A DNA stretch of 64,000 bases from Phytohabitans houttuyneae (GCF_011764425.1 NZ_BLPF01000001.1:4083001-4147000); one strand, 5' to 3'; positions 15,958-24,801 are shown, counted from the first letter of the stretch. Made by a program: numbers and translations. Notes: generated by a model not told the origin, from the sequence alone.

Positions 15958-17040
15958 ATGCATGTGTTCACCAGCATTGAAGGCCAGGACGCCCCCGCAC
16001 ACGAACAGGTCGTCTTCTGCCAGGACCAGCAAAGTGGCCTGAAGGCGATCATCGGCATCTACTCCACCGCCCTCGGCCCCGCGCTCGGCGGCACGCGCTT
16101 CTACCCGTACGCGAGCGAGGAGGACGCCCTCCGCGACGTGCTCGACCTCTCCCGCAGCATGGCGTACAAGAACGCGCTCGCCGGCCTCGACCACGGCGGC
16201 GGCAAGGCCGTCATCTGGGGTGATCCGGGGCGCGTCAAGACCGAGCCACTCCTGCGGGCGTACGGGCGTTTCGTGCAGTCCCTCGGCGGCCGCTACTACA
16301 CCGCCTGCGACGTCGGGACCTACGTCGCGGACATGGACGTCGTGGCCCGCGAGACCCGCTACGTGACCGGCCGCAGCGCCGAGCACGGCGGTGCCGGTGA
16401 CTCCTCGATCCTCACCGCGTTCGGCGTCTTCCAGGGCATGCGCGCGGCAGCCGAGCACACGTGGGGCGCGCCCACGCTCGCCGGGCGGCGGGTGGGTGTC
16501 TCCGGGCTCGGCAAGGTGGGCAAGGTCCTCGTGCGCCATCTGCTCGAAGACGGCGCCGAGGTGGTCGCCACGGACGTCAACGAGTCGGCTGTCGCGTTCG
16601 TGCGCCAGTCCTACCCGCAGGTCGACATCGTCCCGGACACGACCGCGCTCATCACCTCCGACATCGACGTGTACGCGCCGTGCGCGCTCGGCGGAGCCCT
16701 TGACGACGACACCGTGCCGATCCTGCGCGCCAAGGTGGTCGCCGGCGGTGCGAACAACCAGCTCGCCCACCCCGGCATCGAAAAGCTGCTCGCCGACCGC
16801 GGCGTGCTCTACACGCCGGACTACGTTGTCAACGCGGGTGGGGTGATCCAGGTCGCCGACGAGATCGAGGGCTTCAACTTCGAGCGGGCGAAGCTGCGCG
16901 CCAGCCGGATTTTCGAGACGACGAGGGACATCCTGCGGCTCGCGGACGCCGATGGGGTACCACCCGCGGTGGCCGCCGATCACCTGGCCGAGCGGCGCAT
17001 GGCAGAGGTCGGCCGACTCCGTTCGATCCACCTGAACTGA
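15958..17040 (+). CDS. Leu/Val/Phe-type amino-acid dehydrogenase
   Basis: A 360-residue NAD-dependent dehydrogenase of the Glu/Leu/Phe/Val family, which oxidatively deaminates branched-chain amino acids to 2-oxo acids. The substrate domain has the catalytic-lysine motif [17 protein letters not shown]. The Rossmann domain carries [23 protein letters not shown], and the hinge [10 protein letters not shown]. The length matches valine and leucine dehydrogenases, not glutamate dehydrogenase. In Streptomyces coelicolor the corresponding position between bldC and the DUF3073 gene is held by valine dehydrogenase, so that is the likely activity. GGAGGC precedes the ATG. The 2-oxo acids could feed branched fatty-acid synthesis. 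Confidence 0.88.
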   Translation: MHVFTSIEGQDAPAHEQVVFCQDQQSGLKAIIGIYSTALGPALGGTRFYPYASEEDALRDVLDLSRSMAYKNALAGLDHGGGKAVIWGDPGRVKTEPLLRAYGRFVQSLGGRYYTACDVGTYVADMDVVARETRYVTGRSAEHGGAGDSSILTAFGVFQGMRAAAEHTWGAPTLAGRRVGVSGLGKVGKVLVRHLLEDGAEVVATDVNESAVAFVRQSYPQVDIVPDTTALITSDIDVYAPCALGGALDDDTVPILRAKVVAGGANNQLAHPGIEKLLADRGVLYTPDYVVNAGGVIQVADEIEGFNFERAKLRASRIFETTRDILRLADADGVPPAVAADHLAERRMAEVGRLRSIHLN

Positions 17041-17203
17041 TGGATGGGGCCGTCATGACCGCTTCCGCAAAACGACCCTTACCCGCCCGAGAGACAGGAT
17101 CCGGGCGATCTCGCGCGACGCGCGGGGTGGCGCGGGTAACCCGAGGTGCCGAACCGTGGCATCCCCATGTACCGTAAGAGCCACGAGAGATGCCTGACGT
17201 CAT

Positions 17204-17230
17204 CGGGGCCCGCCTTCGGGCTGCCCCGAA
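17204..17230 (+). promoter_or_regulatory. Hairpin in the leader of the DUF3073 gene
   Basis: An inverted repeat tcggggc (17204-17210) / gccccga (17224-17230) with extra inner CCG/CGG pairing lies 22 bases upstream of the DUF3073 start. It may end dehydrogenase transcripts or act as a leader structure; the two cannot be told apart by eye. Confidence 0.35.
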
Positions 17231-17252
17231 TTCTGTGCGAGGGGGTCGAGCC

Positions 17253-17465
17253 ATGGGGCGCGGCCGTGCTAAGGCCAAGCAGACAAAGGTGGCCCGGGAG
17301 TTGAAGTACCACTCCCCGAACACCGACCTCGCCGCCTTGCAGCGAGAACTCTCCGGCAGCGGCAAGTCGGACCACGACTTCGACGACGACTACAAGGAGT
17401 ACGTCGACGATGACGAGGACGACGACGCAGACGATCCGGACGAGTGGGCGCCTCGCGCCCGCTGA
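17253..17465 (+). CDS. DUF3073 family small protein
   Basis: A 70-residue protein with the DUF3073 signature at its start (MGRGRAKAKQTKVARELKY), a basic head that could bind nucleic acid. This is followed by a short middle and an extremely acidic tail rich in Asp and Glu (positions about 45-64). The family is restricted to actinobacteria, has no known function, and typically sits next to purM. Here the link to purM is interrupted by the RiPP cassette. GAGGGGG provides the ribosome site just before the ATG; the longer frame from 17190 is not supported. Confidence 0.9.
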   Translation: MGRGRAKAKQTKVARELKYHSPNTDLAALQRELSGSGKSDHDFDDDYKEYVDDDEDDDADDPDEWAPRAR

Positions 17466-17479
17466 CCGGTAGTCACACT

Positions 17480-17508
17480 TGAGCACGCGGTGACAGCCCG
17501 CGTGCTCA
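17480..17508 (+). terminator. Hairpin terminator after DUF3073 gene
   Basis: A perfect 11-base inverted repeat, tgagcacgcgg (17480-17490) and ccgcgtgctca (17498-17508), with a 7-base loop, 14 bases after the stop codon. Confidence 0.7.
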
Positions 17509-17542
17509 TGCGTGCCCGCTCCACGTCACTTCACCTGACGCG

Positions 17543-17581
17543 AATCAGGGCACCCCGCTTTCTCGTCGGGGTGCCCTGATT
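17543..17581. terminator. Hairpin terminator at the end of the RiPP cassette
   Basis: A perfect 15-base inverted repeat (aatcagggcaccccg at 17543-17557 and its inverse at 17567-17581) with a 9-base loop. On the minus strand it lies about 20 bases after the RiPP precursor stop, so it probably terminates that operon; it may also serve the plus strand. Confidence 0.82.
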
Positions 17582-17603
17582 CGGCGGCGTGACGGTCAGC
17601 TTC

Positions 17604-17870
17604 TCAACGGGGCCGGTTGTTCCAGTTGTAGAACGTGGGGATGTTCTCGAAGTGGTTCCAGGCGCAGACCGCGCCGGAGTCCGTGGCGGCGGCCTCGGCG
17701 CGCTGCCGGCGTGCCTCTTCTGCCTCGGTCAGCAGCGTGGTCAGCCCTGCCCGCGCGGCGTGCACCCGCTGAGCCACCGGATCGAGGAGGGCGGCGGAGG
17801 CATCGGGAACGTCAGACGGGTCCACCCGCTCCCAGCCGCGCGGCTTGTGGTGGCTCGTGGTCTCGGGCAT
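17604..17870 (-). CDS. RiPP precursor peptide, multiple-cyclophane (AmcA-like) type
   Basis: An 88-residue peptide with a helical leader (about 1-60; a conserved-looking DPVAQRVHAARAGLTTLL then Glu/Ala/Arg-rich) and a C-terminal core of very different composition. The core (about 67-88) contains aromatic residues each followed by Asn or a polar residue in three-residue units: W71-N72-H73, F74-E75-N76, F80-Y81-N82 and W83-N84-N85, ending R-P-R. That pattern is what radical SAM cyclophane (triceptide) maturases modify. The start overlaps the maturase gene by 59 bases in another frame, with GGAG upstream. It resembles the actinobacterial multiple-cyclophane AmcA family as I recall it. No exporter or protease gene is nearby. 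Confidence 0.82.
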   Translation of the reverse strand: MPETTSHHKPRGWERVDPSDVPDASAALLDPVAQRVHAARAGLTTLLTEAEEARRQRAEAAATDSGAVCAWNHFENIPTFYNWNNRPR

Positions 17871-18975
17871 GGTCCAACACTCCCTCTAGTAGATGGATCT
17901 TGCTGTTGCGGCAGTGATCGGTCTCCGTACCGTCGAAACGCCCATGCTCGAAGTAGCGGTTTGCGGCGTGCGCACCGCCGCAGAAGCCGAAGTAGGGGCA
18001 GCTGGCCCGGCACGCTTCGACCCCGGTGAGAAACTCAGCCACCCAAGGAGTGCCGTGTGCCGCACCCGCGATGATCTCAGGCAGCGGGCTGGAGAGCACG
18101 TTGCCGCTGGTGAAGTCCGCGTACCGGGGATCGGTGAAGCCGGCCAGCTCGGGTGAGAGCAGGACGACCGAGCCGTCGTACCCGATCGTGGGTATGGGGT
18201 CCAGCTGGCGGGGCAGCACCTCGTCGGCGGTGCCGTCGAGCACCGCGGCCGCGTACCGCAGGGACCACTCCACCTCGCGCACGTGTATGCGCGGGTCACG
18301 CCGCCAGGCGCCGACGAGCTCGGACCAGAAGCCGGCCACCGCGGCGGGGTCGCGCCGGTTGGAGCGGGCGTTGACGCCCTCCAGCTCCTCGATGTTGATG
18401 CCGAGGACGTCGCAGCCGAGGTCGAGGAAGTAGTCGTACAGCTCGGTGGCGAGCCCGGGCTCCGGCCGCGCCACGACGCAGAGGGCCGAGAACCCGATGC
18501 CGTGCCGCCGCAACGCCTCGACGCCGGCCATGATGCGGTCGTACGAGGGTCGGCCGCCGCGCGTGACGCGCTCGCCGTTGCGGGCGCGGGGGCCGTCGAC
18601 GCTCACGCTCACCCGGATCTCGTGCGCCGCGAAGAACTCGCACCACCGGTCGTCGATCAGCGTCGCGTTTGTCTGCACGTGATGCTCGACGTCGCGGCCG
18701 AACGGCGCCAGCAGCGTCGCAAGGTGCTCCCGGCCGGCCGCGAGTGGCTCACCGCCGTGCCACACCACCGAAAACCGGCGGCTCGTCGCCCACTCGTTGA
18801 CAGCGCCGGCGACCGCCGACGCGACCTTCGCCGGCATCTTGCGGTCGTCGGCACGAAAGGGCAGATAGCAGTACGCGCAGTCGAGGTTGCAGAGCGTCGT
18901 GGGCTGCATGACCACGTATGTCGGTACGGAGGCGATGCCACGCATCCCGCTGAACGCCTGACGCTGGCCCGCCAC
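17812..18975 (-). CDS. Radical SAM/SPASM peptide maturase, cyclophane-forming (AmcB-like)
   Basis: A 387-residue radical SAM enzyme. The S-adenosylmethionine iron-sulfur cluster motif C-x3-C-x2-C is at Cys29, Cys33 and Cys36 (CNLDCAYCY), followed by the GGEP motif (WHGGEPLAAG). A SPASM-type C-terminal cysteine cluster is at about 330-365 (C..SCPYFGFCGGAH..NRYFEHG...HCR). These are the hallmarks of RiPP maturases that form C-C crosslinks. The start is the GTG at 18975, preceded by GGAGGAG at ideal spacing; longer upstream frames are unsupported. The precursor peptide gene overlaps its 3' end. Upstream, the sequence around 19010-19018 contains a TAGGATAT-like element that could be a -10 box. 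Confidence 0.92.
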   Translation of the reverse strand: MAGQRQAFSGMRGIASVPTYVVMQPTTLCNLDCAYCYLPFRADDRKMPAKVASAVAGAVNEWATSRRFSVVWHGGEPLAAGREHLATLLAPFGRDVEHHVQTNATLIDDRWCEFFAAHEIRVSVSVDGPRARNGERVTRGGRPSYDRIMAGVEALRRHGIGFSALCVVARPEPGLATELYDYFLDLGCDVLGINIEELEGVNARSNRRDPAAVAGFWSELVGAWRRDPRIHVREVEWSLRYAAAVLDGTADEVLPRQLDPIPTIGYDGSVVLLSPELAGFTDPRYADFTSGNVLSSPLPEIIAGAAHGTPWVAEFLTGVEACRASCPYFGFCGGAHAANRYFEHGRFDGTETDHCRNSKIHLLEGVLDHARDHEPPQAARLGAGGPV

Positions 18976-19073
18976 CGTGCAACTCCTCCGCCGCCGCCCC
19001 CGTGGATCTAGGATATATCCGCGCCGGTGAATCCACCCGCGCCGATTTTCCAGATCAGCGACGGTGCCTAGGC

Positions 19074-20225
19074 CTAGCCGCGAGTGTGCTGGCCGATCAT
19101 CTGCACCATGCCGGTGCCCTCGATGATTTCGCCGGCCTGCCAAGCGGCGATGCCCCGCCCGGCCAGGAAGGCCAGCGCCCGGTCGGCGTCGTCGGCCGAG
19201 ACGATCGCGAACATGCCGACGCCCATGTTGAACGTCGACTCCATCTCGGGGTCGTCGATCCGGCCCTTGGCCTGCACCAGCTCGAAGATCGGCTGCGGCT
19301 TCCAGGTGGAGCGGTTGACCACCGCGTCGACGTGCTCGGGCAGGATGCGGACGAGGTTTCCGGGGATGCCGCCGCCGGTCACGTGGGCCAGCGCCCGCAC
19401 CTCGCACTCCTCGATCAGCTTCAGGCAGTCGCGCGCGTAGATCTTGGTCGGCGTGAGCAGCTCCTCGCCCAGCGTCCGCTGGCGACCGAAGTCGTCCACC
19501 ACCGTGTCCAGGCGCATGCGGCCGGCGCCGAGCAGCACGTGGCGCACGAGCGAAAAGCCGTTGGAGTGCAGGCCGGAAGAGCCCATTGCGATCACGACGT
19601 CGCCGACCTCGACGCGGTCGCGGCTCAGGATCTCGTTCTCCTCGACCACGCCGACGCCGGTGGCCGACAGGTCGTACTCATCCGGGCGCAGCACGCCGGG
19701 GTGCTCGGCCGTCTCACCGCCGAGGAGCGCGCAGCCCGCGTACCGGCAGCCGTCGGCGATGCCCGCACCGATCTCCGCCACCTTGTCCGGCACGACCTCG
19801 CCGCAGGCGATGTAGTCGAGCAGGAAGAGGGGCTCGGCGCCGCACGCCACCAGGTCGTCGACGACCATCGCGACGAGGTCGATGCCGACGGTGTCGTGGA
19901 TGTCGAGCTGCTGCGCGATCACGAGCTTGGTGCCCACGCCGTCGGTGGAGGAGGCGAGGATCGGGTTTTTGTACTTTTTGACGTCGAGGCGGAACAGCCC
20001 GGCGAAGCCCCCCAGATCGCCCATGACCTCCGGCCGCAGCGTCCGATGCACCTTGGACTTCAGCAGCTCGACAGCCCGCTCACCCGCGTGGATCGAAACC
20101 CCGGCGTCCGCGTACGTCACAGTGCGTTTGCGGCCGGTCCGGCTCGACCCGGCGCTCCACGGCTGGCGGCTGTTTCCGGCACCGTTGGTGCCCGCGCTGC
20201 TGCTGCGCTCGGTCACGTGCGTCAC
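19074..20225 (-). CDS. purM: Phosphoribosylformylglycinamidine cyclo-ligase (AIR synthase)
   Basis: A 383-residue PurM, which closes the imidazole ring of purines using ATP. Motifs include YADAGVSIHAGERAVELLKS, ILASSTDGVGTKL, GIDLVAMVVDDLVACGAEPLFLLDYIACG and GLHSNGFSLVR. The N-terminus carries about 35 extra, Ser/Gly/Arg-rich residues before the family domain, so translation may begin later. It lies 68 bases downstream of purF on the same strand, the order also found in Streptomyces. Confidence 0.96.
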   Translation of the reverse strand: MTHVTERSSSAGTNGAGNSRQPWSAGSSRTGRKRTVTYADAGVSIHAGERAVELLKSKVHRTLRPEVMGDLGGFAGLFRLDVKKYKNPILASSTDGVGTKLVIAQQLDIHDTVGIDLVAMVVDDLVACGAEPLFLLDYIACGEVVPDKVAEIGAGIADGCRYAGCALLGGETAEHPGVLRPDEYDLSATGVGVVEENEILSRDRVEVGDVVIAMGSSGLHSNGFSLVRHVLLGAGRMRLDTVVDDFGRQRTLGEELLTPTKIYARDCLKLIEECEVRALAHVTGGGIPGNLVRILPEHVDAVVNRSTWKPQPIFELVQAKGRIDDPEMESTFNMGVGMFAIVSADDADRALAFLAGRGIAAWQAGEIIEGTGMVQMIGQHTRG

Positions 20226-20293
20226 GGTTCTCCCCTTTGTGCATTCGCGGCGGGCCGCGTCGGGTAGCGGTCGAGGATCTCTCGACGAACTGG

Positions 20294-21874
20294 CTACGGG
20301 CGGTGCAGCGCGTCCCCGCCGCCGGGACTGGCGACGAGTGGATGTGCGCCAGGCGCGGAGCGGTCGGCCCCGGCCTCGTGGTCATGCGGCGCCCCCGCGG
20401 AGCCGCTGTCGGCGCCGACGCGCTTGTCGACGCCTTCTAGCACGTGTTTTCCGATCAGGTTGCCGGCGGGCAGGTCGATCGGGTACTCGCCATCGAAGCA
20501 TGCGCGACACAGGCGTGTCTTCGGCTGCTCGGTGGCGGCGACGAGACCGGCGAGCGACACGTAGCCGAGTGTGTCTGCGCCGATCGAGCGGCGGATGCCC
20601 TCGACGTCGAGGCCATTTGCGAGCAACTCGGCTCGCGTCGCGAAGTCGATGCCGTAGAAGCACGGCCAGGAGACCGGCGGGGAGGAGATGCGCACGTGCA
20701 CCTCGAGCGCGCCGGCCTCGCGGAGCATCCGCACGATCGCCCGCTGCGTGTTGCCCCGGACGATCGAGTCGTCGACGACGACGAGCCGCTTGCCGCGGAC
20801 GTTTTCCCGCAACGGGTTGAGCTTGAGCCGGATGCCGAGCTGGCGGAGGGTCTGCGACGGCTGGATGAAGGTGCGCCCCACGTACGGGTTTTTCATCAGG
20901 CCGGCGCCATATGTGATGCCGGAGCCCTCCGCGTAGCCGATTGCGGCGGGCGTGCCCGACTCCGGAACCGGGATCACCAGGTCGGCGTCGACCGGGTGCT
21001 CCTTGGCGAGCTGGCGGCCGATCTGCACCCGGGCGGCGTGGATGTTGCGGCCGGCGATCGTGGTGTCCGGACGAGCGATATATACGTACTCGAAGAGGCA
21101 GCCCTTGGGCTCGGGGGCGGCGAAGCGAGCCGAACGCAGGCCATGCTCGTCGATGGCGATCAGCTCTCCGGGCTCCACCTCCCGCACGACGCTGGCCCCG
21201 ACAATGTCCAACGCCGCGGTCTCGCTGGCGACCACCCAGCCACGCTCCAGCCGGCCCAGCACGAGCGGGCGCACGCCGTGTGCGTCACGTGCGGCGTAGA
21301 GCGTGGTCTCATCCATGAACACGAAACTGAACGCACCGCGGAGGGTAGGCAGGACCTCCAGCGCGGCCGCCTCGACAGAGAGGTCGGGACGGCTGGCGAG
21401 CAGCATGGTCACGAGCGCGGTGTCCGACGTGGCGCCGTCGGAGTTGAGCCCGCGCGAGGTCGCCTCACGCGCGAGCTGAGCGGTGTTGACCAGGTTGCCG
21501 TTGTGCGCGAGTGCGATCGTGGTGCCGGCTGGCGTCGCCCGGATCGTGGGCTGTGCGTTTTCCCACGTCGAGCCGCCGGTAGTGGAGTAGCGCGCGTGCC
21601 CGATCGCGAGGTGGCCGCGGAGGCTGGCCAGCGTGGGCTCGTCGAAGACCTGGGCCACGAGACCGAGATCCTTGTAGACCACCACGCCGGAGCCGTCGCT
21701 GACCGCGATGCCCGCGGCCTCCTGGCCACGGTGCTGCAACGCGTACAGACCGAAATAGGTGAGCTTCGCCACCTCTTCCCCCGGCGCCCAGACACCGAAG
21801 ACGCCGCAAGCATCTTGCGGGCCGGGCCGTTGGGGGTCGAGGTCGTGGCTCAACCGGCCGTCGCCTCGGGGCAC
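20294..21874 (-). CDS. purF: Amidophosphoribosyltransferase
   Basis: A 526-residue PurF, catalysing the first committed step of purine synthesis (PRPP plus glutamine to phosphoribosylamine). The N-terminal glutaminase domain starts at DACGVFGVWAPGE; Cys23 would become the nucleophile after propeptide removal. The phosphoribosyltransferase signature is VVVDDSIVRGNTQRAI at about residues 365-380. Cysteines at CRACFDGEYP probably belong to the structural Fe-S cluster seen in many actinobacterial and Bacillus enzymes. The C-terminal tail of about 50 residues is variable. GAGGAG precedes the GTG start. Confidence 0.96.
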   Translation of the reverse strand: MPRGDGRLSHDLDPQRPGPQDACGVFGVWAPGEEVAKLTYFGLYALQHRGQEAAGIAVSDGSGVVVYKDLGLVAQVFDEPTLASLRGHLAIGHARYSTTGGSTWENAQPTIRATPAGTTIALAHNGNLVNTAQLAREATSRGLNSDGATSDTALVTMLLASRPDLSVEAAALEVLPTLRGAFSFVFMDETTLYAARDAHGVRPLVLGRLERGWVVASETAALDIVGASVVREVEPGELIAIDEHGLRSARFAAPEPKGCLFEYVYIARPDTTIAGRNIHAARVQIGRQLAKEHPVDADLVIPVPESGTPAAIGYAEGSGITYGAGLMKNPYVGRTFIQPSQTLRQLGIRLKLNPLRENVRGKRLVVVDDSIVRGNTQRAIVRMLREAGALEVHVRISSPPVSWPCFYGIDFATRAELLANGLDVEGIRRSIGADTLGYVSLAGLVAATEQPKTRLCRACFDGEYPIDLPAGNLIGKHVLEGVDKRVGADSGSAGAPHDHEAGADRSAPGAHPLVASPGGGDALHRP

Positions 21875-21996
21875 CTGCCGCTCCTCAGTGCTGATCCGGG
21901 ACTTCCTGTCGCCACAGTGTACGCGAGGCAGAGCCGATAACAGAGAGCCACCTTTCGGCTTCCTCTCGTTACCGAGATCGTCAAATTACTACGGTG

Positions 21997-22350
21997 TTAC
22001 ATAGGTATGTAGGCGGATATGTCTGCCCGGTTGCCGCTAGCACTGATGCGTCCCTGCGTAACCGCCTCGTCCCAGGCAATCCGACCGGTGGCCAAACGGA
22101 CCCAAGTGACCGGATCCATCTCCACGACATTCGCCGGTGTACCCCGGGTGTGTCGTGGACCCTCTCCCACCTGGACCGCACCGTATGGTGGGATCCGCAC
22201 TTCCACGGACCGTCCCGGCGCGCGACGCGCGAGGGCGGAGAGGAGCTCCCGGACGGCGTCACGCAGCATCGACCGGTCGGGCGTACGCCCAGCGTCTAGC
22301 TCTGCGAGGACCGCTTCCAAGACGACGGACTTATTGTGCGCAGGGGACAC
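21997..22350 (-). CDS. Sterol-carrier-family (SCP2-like) small protein next to purF
   Basis: A 117-residue protein of the type annotated as sterol carrier family protein, found immediately upstream of purF in many actinobacteria. Its core is RSVEVRIPPYGAVQ, then GPRHTRGTPANVVEMDPVTWVRLATGRIAWDEAV, ending in ISASGNRADISAYIPM. The real start is probably the GTG at 22350; the longer frame up to 22701 runs through the divergent gene's promoter and start. Function unknown; the association with purF may simply be inherited order. It is divergent from the Gly/Tyr-rich membrane protein gene. Confidence 0.82.
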   Translation of the reverse strand: MSPAHNKSVVLEAVLAELDAGRTPDRSMLRDAVRELLSALARRAPGRSVEVRIPPYGAVQVGEGPRHTRGTPANVVEMDPVTWVRLATGRIAWDEAVTQGRISASGNRADISAYIPM

Positions 22351-22510
22351 GTCGGGACGATACGACCCTCTGTTTCTCCACAACGTCCCGCCCCTGGGTC
22401 GCGCCGGTACCCCCAAACAAGGCATAGTTGCCGACGGTGTACTCGTCACGGGCTGGTTGCTGCGCTGCGGCAGCCGCAAGCGGGATGACAGAAACGGAAG
22501 GGCGGTGGAC

Positions 22511-24751
22511 GTGACTACGCACCGACAAGCCTGGATGCTTCGCGCCGGTGTGGTCGGGGCGCTGGTTGTCGGCGCCGCGGTCGCCTTCCCCGCGGCTGCA
22601 TTCGCCCAGGACCCGGACGTGCAGATCACCAATCTCTCGTCCGGCACCATCCAGGCTGGACAGCAGGCCCAGCTGTCGTTCACGGTCAGAAACAACAACA
22701 ACCAGCCGACGACATTCGCCGTGAGTGTCGAGACCTTCGACGGACTGCAATGTCAGGGTGACTGCAACATCCCCGCCCGGCAGATCGGTCCCAACGAGAC
22801 CGTCACCTTCAACGCGCGGCTCGTCGGCGGCAACGTCGGCGCCGGCCAGCAGCGGCAGGGCACGGTCCGGATCACCGCCGAGGCGGACGACGACAACGAC
22901 ACCGCCCAGGCCCAGGTGACCGTTCGCGGCCAGGAGCAGCAGCAGGAGCAGACGGTCAAGCAGGTGTCCGGCAAGGTCAAGGACAGCACGACCGGCGAGG
23001 GCATCGAGGGCGCGTCCGTCGCGATGCTCGACTCCAAGGGCCACAACTGCAGCACGACGACGACCAGCAGCGGCAATTACCGGTTCACCAGCTGCCAGGG
23101 CGAGCCGATCGCGGTCGGCGAGATCTTCGTCGGCGCGCAGCACGAGGACTACGGTCCGGTCGACGAGAAGAAGGTCGTCGGGGCCGCGGGGCAGTCGGTG
23201 ACGGTCGGCACATTCGCGCTGAAGTCCACGAAGGCGGCGACGCCGTCCGCGGCCGCCTCCGCTCCGCCGTCCGAAGAGCCGGCACCGAGTGACGAGGCCG
23301 CGCCGGAAGCCTCCGACCTCAACGCCAACAACGCCTCCAACAACTCTGAAGGCGGCGGTATGGGCTCGTGGCTCCTCATCATCGTGGGTGGCCTTCTCGT
23401 CGCCCTCGGTGTCGGCGCGATCGTGCTCCTCATCGTGCGGCGCAAGCAGGACGGCGGCGACCCCGGCCTGGACGACGACCAGCCGCTGCGCCCCGGTGGC
23501 CGCACGCCGGTGCCAGGTGCGGCGGGTGTCTACCACCCCGCCAACGACATGACCCGGATGGCCGGCGCAGGTGGCGTGGCCGCACCGACGATGGTCGGCC
23601 GCCCCTCGATCGCCGACGCACCGACGATGATGCACAGCCCGGTGCCGCCCGCCGACGAGTTCCCCGATCCGTACGGCGCACCGCTGCCGTCGCAGAGCCC
23701 GGGCTACAACGGCCAGGCCGGCGCTGGATACGGTCCCGGCGGCGGCGCCACCTCGGTCTACGGCGCGGCCCCGGGCCCGAGCAACGGTTACGGCGGTCCG
23801 GGCGGCGGTGGCCCCAACGGCGCCGGCACCTACGGCCGCGCCCCCGCCGGCGGCCCCGGGGAGTACGGGCGGCCCACGAGCGGTAGCGGCTACGGCGGAC
23901 CCAGCGGCCCGACCAGCGGCAGTGGCTACGGCGGGCCCAGCGGTCCGACGAGTGGTGGCGGCTACGGCGGCCCCAACGGCGCGCAGGCCGGCGGGGAGTA
24001 CGGGCGACCGACCAGCGGCAGTGGCTACGGCCCCTCCGGCGGTCAGGGCGGATACGACCGCGGCGGCGCCAATGGCTACGGCGGCCCGGCCGCTCCTGGT
24101 GGCTACGGCAGCCCTGCCGCACCCGCCGGCCCGTATGCGGGTGGCGGCCGTGGTGGCGACGACGCCTACGGCGGTAGCCGTGACTACCGCGAGCCGCAGG
24201 GCGGCGCATACGGCGCTCCCGCCGGTGGTGGCGCTGCATACGGCGGCGGCGACCGCTACGACGAGCCGACCGGCCGCTGGGATGGCAAGAGCGCGGGTGG
24301 CCAGGGTGGCGCCTACGGCCAGGCCAAGCCGTCGTCCTACGAGTCCGGTCCCTACGGCGGTGGCGGTGGCTACCGCGGCGAGCCGGAGCCGGACCGTGGC
24401 GTGGCGTATGGCCCGGCGGGCGGCGGCTACGAGCAGGGCGGCTACGGCCCGGCGGACAACGGCTACACCCGGCCGGCCGGTGGCGGCTACGAGCAGGGCG
24501 GCGCCTACGGCGGCCAGGGTGGCGGCGGCTACGGCGGCAACGGATACGACCAGCAGTCGGGCTACGACCCGCGTGGCGGCTACGACCAGGTGCCGCAGCA
24601 GCGCGGCGGTGGATACGACCCGCGTGGCGGCGGCTACGACGACCAGGGCGGTTACTACGACGACCAGGCCGGGCCGCGCACCGGTCGGGGTGGTCCGCAG
24701 CAGCCCGCTGGCCGTGGCGAGCGCCGCTCCCTCGACTGGCTCGACGACTGA
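22511..24751 (+). CDS. Secreted-domain membrane protein with long Gly/Tyr-rich cytoplasmic tail
   Basis: A 746-residue type I membrane protein. The signal peptide (1-32, cleavage after AFA) leads to an exterior part with two beta-sandwich-like segments: residues 35-135, NLSSGTIQAGQQAQLSFTVRNNNNQPTT like a CARDB or conserved-repeat domain, and residues 150-250, VSGKVKDSTTGEGIEGASVAM, typical of a carboxypeptidase-regulatory-like domain. A Ser/Pro/Ala linker follows, then one transmembrane helix at about 286-308 (WLLIIVGGLLVALGVGAIVLL) and RRK. The cytoplasmic 435 residues are low-complexity, dominated by Gly, Tyr, Pro, Ser and Gln with many GGY units, ending ERRSLDWLDD. GGAAGG supports the GTG at 22511. 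The tail is probably disordered and might self-associate. Function unknown. Confidence 0.85.
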   Translation: MTTHRQAWMLRAGVVGALVVGAAVAFPAAAFAQDPDVQITNLSSGTIQAGQQAQLSFTVRNNNNQPTTFAVSVETFDGLQCQGDCNIPARQIGPNETVTFNARLVGGNVGAGQQRQGTVRITAEADDDNDTAQAQVTVRGQEQQQEQTVKQVSGKVKDSTTGEGIEGASVAMLDSKGHNCSTTTTSSGNYRFTSCQGEPIAVGEIFVGAQHEDYGPVDEKKVVGAAGQSVTVGTFALKSTKAATPSAAASAPPSEEPAPSDEAAPEASDLNANNASNNSEGGGMGSWLLIIVGGLLVALGVGAIVLLIVRRKQDGGDPGLDDDQPLRPGGRTPVPGAAGVYHPANDMTRMAGAGGVAAPTMVGRPSIADAPTMMHSPVPPADEFPDPYGAPLPSQSPGYNGQAGAGYGPGGGATSVYGAAPGPSNGYGGPGGGGPNGAGTYGRAPAGGPGEYGRPTSGSGYGGPSGPTSGSGYGGPSGPTSGGGYGGPNGAQAGGEYGRPTSGSGYGPSGGQGGYDRGGANGYGGPAAPGGYGSPAAPAGPYAGGGRGGDDAYGGSRDYREPQGGAYGAPAGGGAAYGGGDRYDEPTGRWDGKSAGGQGGAYGQAKPSSYESGPYGGGGGYRGEPEPDRGVAYGPAGGGYEQGGYGPADNGYTRPAGGGYEQGGAYGGQGGGGYGGNGYDQQSGYDPRGGYDQVPQQRGGGYDPRGGGYDDQGGYYDDQAGPRTGRGGPQQPAGRGERRSLDWLDD

Positions 24752-24768
24752 CCGATCAGACAGTGTGA

Positions 24769-24801
24769 AAGTGGCCGCGCCCGAAAGGGTCGCGGCCACT
24801 T
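24769..24801 (+). terminator. Hairpin terminator after the Gly/Tyr-rich protein gene
   Basis: An 11-base inverted repeat, aagtggccgcg (24769-24779) and cgcggccactt (24791-24801), 18 bases after the stop, followed by the T-containing tcgctttct. Confidence 0.78.

Noticed and set aside
22331-24799. 822-codon minus-strand open frame
   Set aside because: Antisense to the Gly/Tyr-rich protein; the Val/Ala/Thr-rich sequence is the complement of its repeats.
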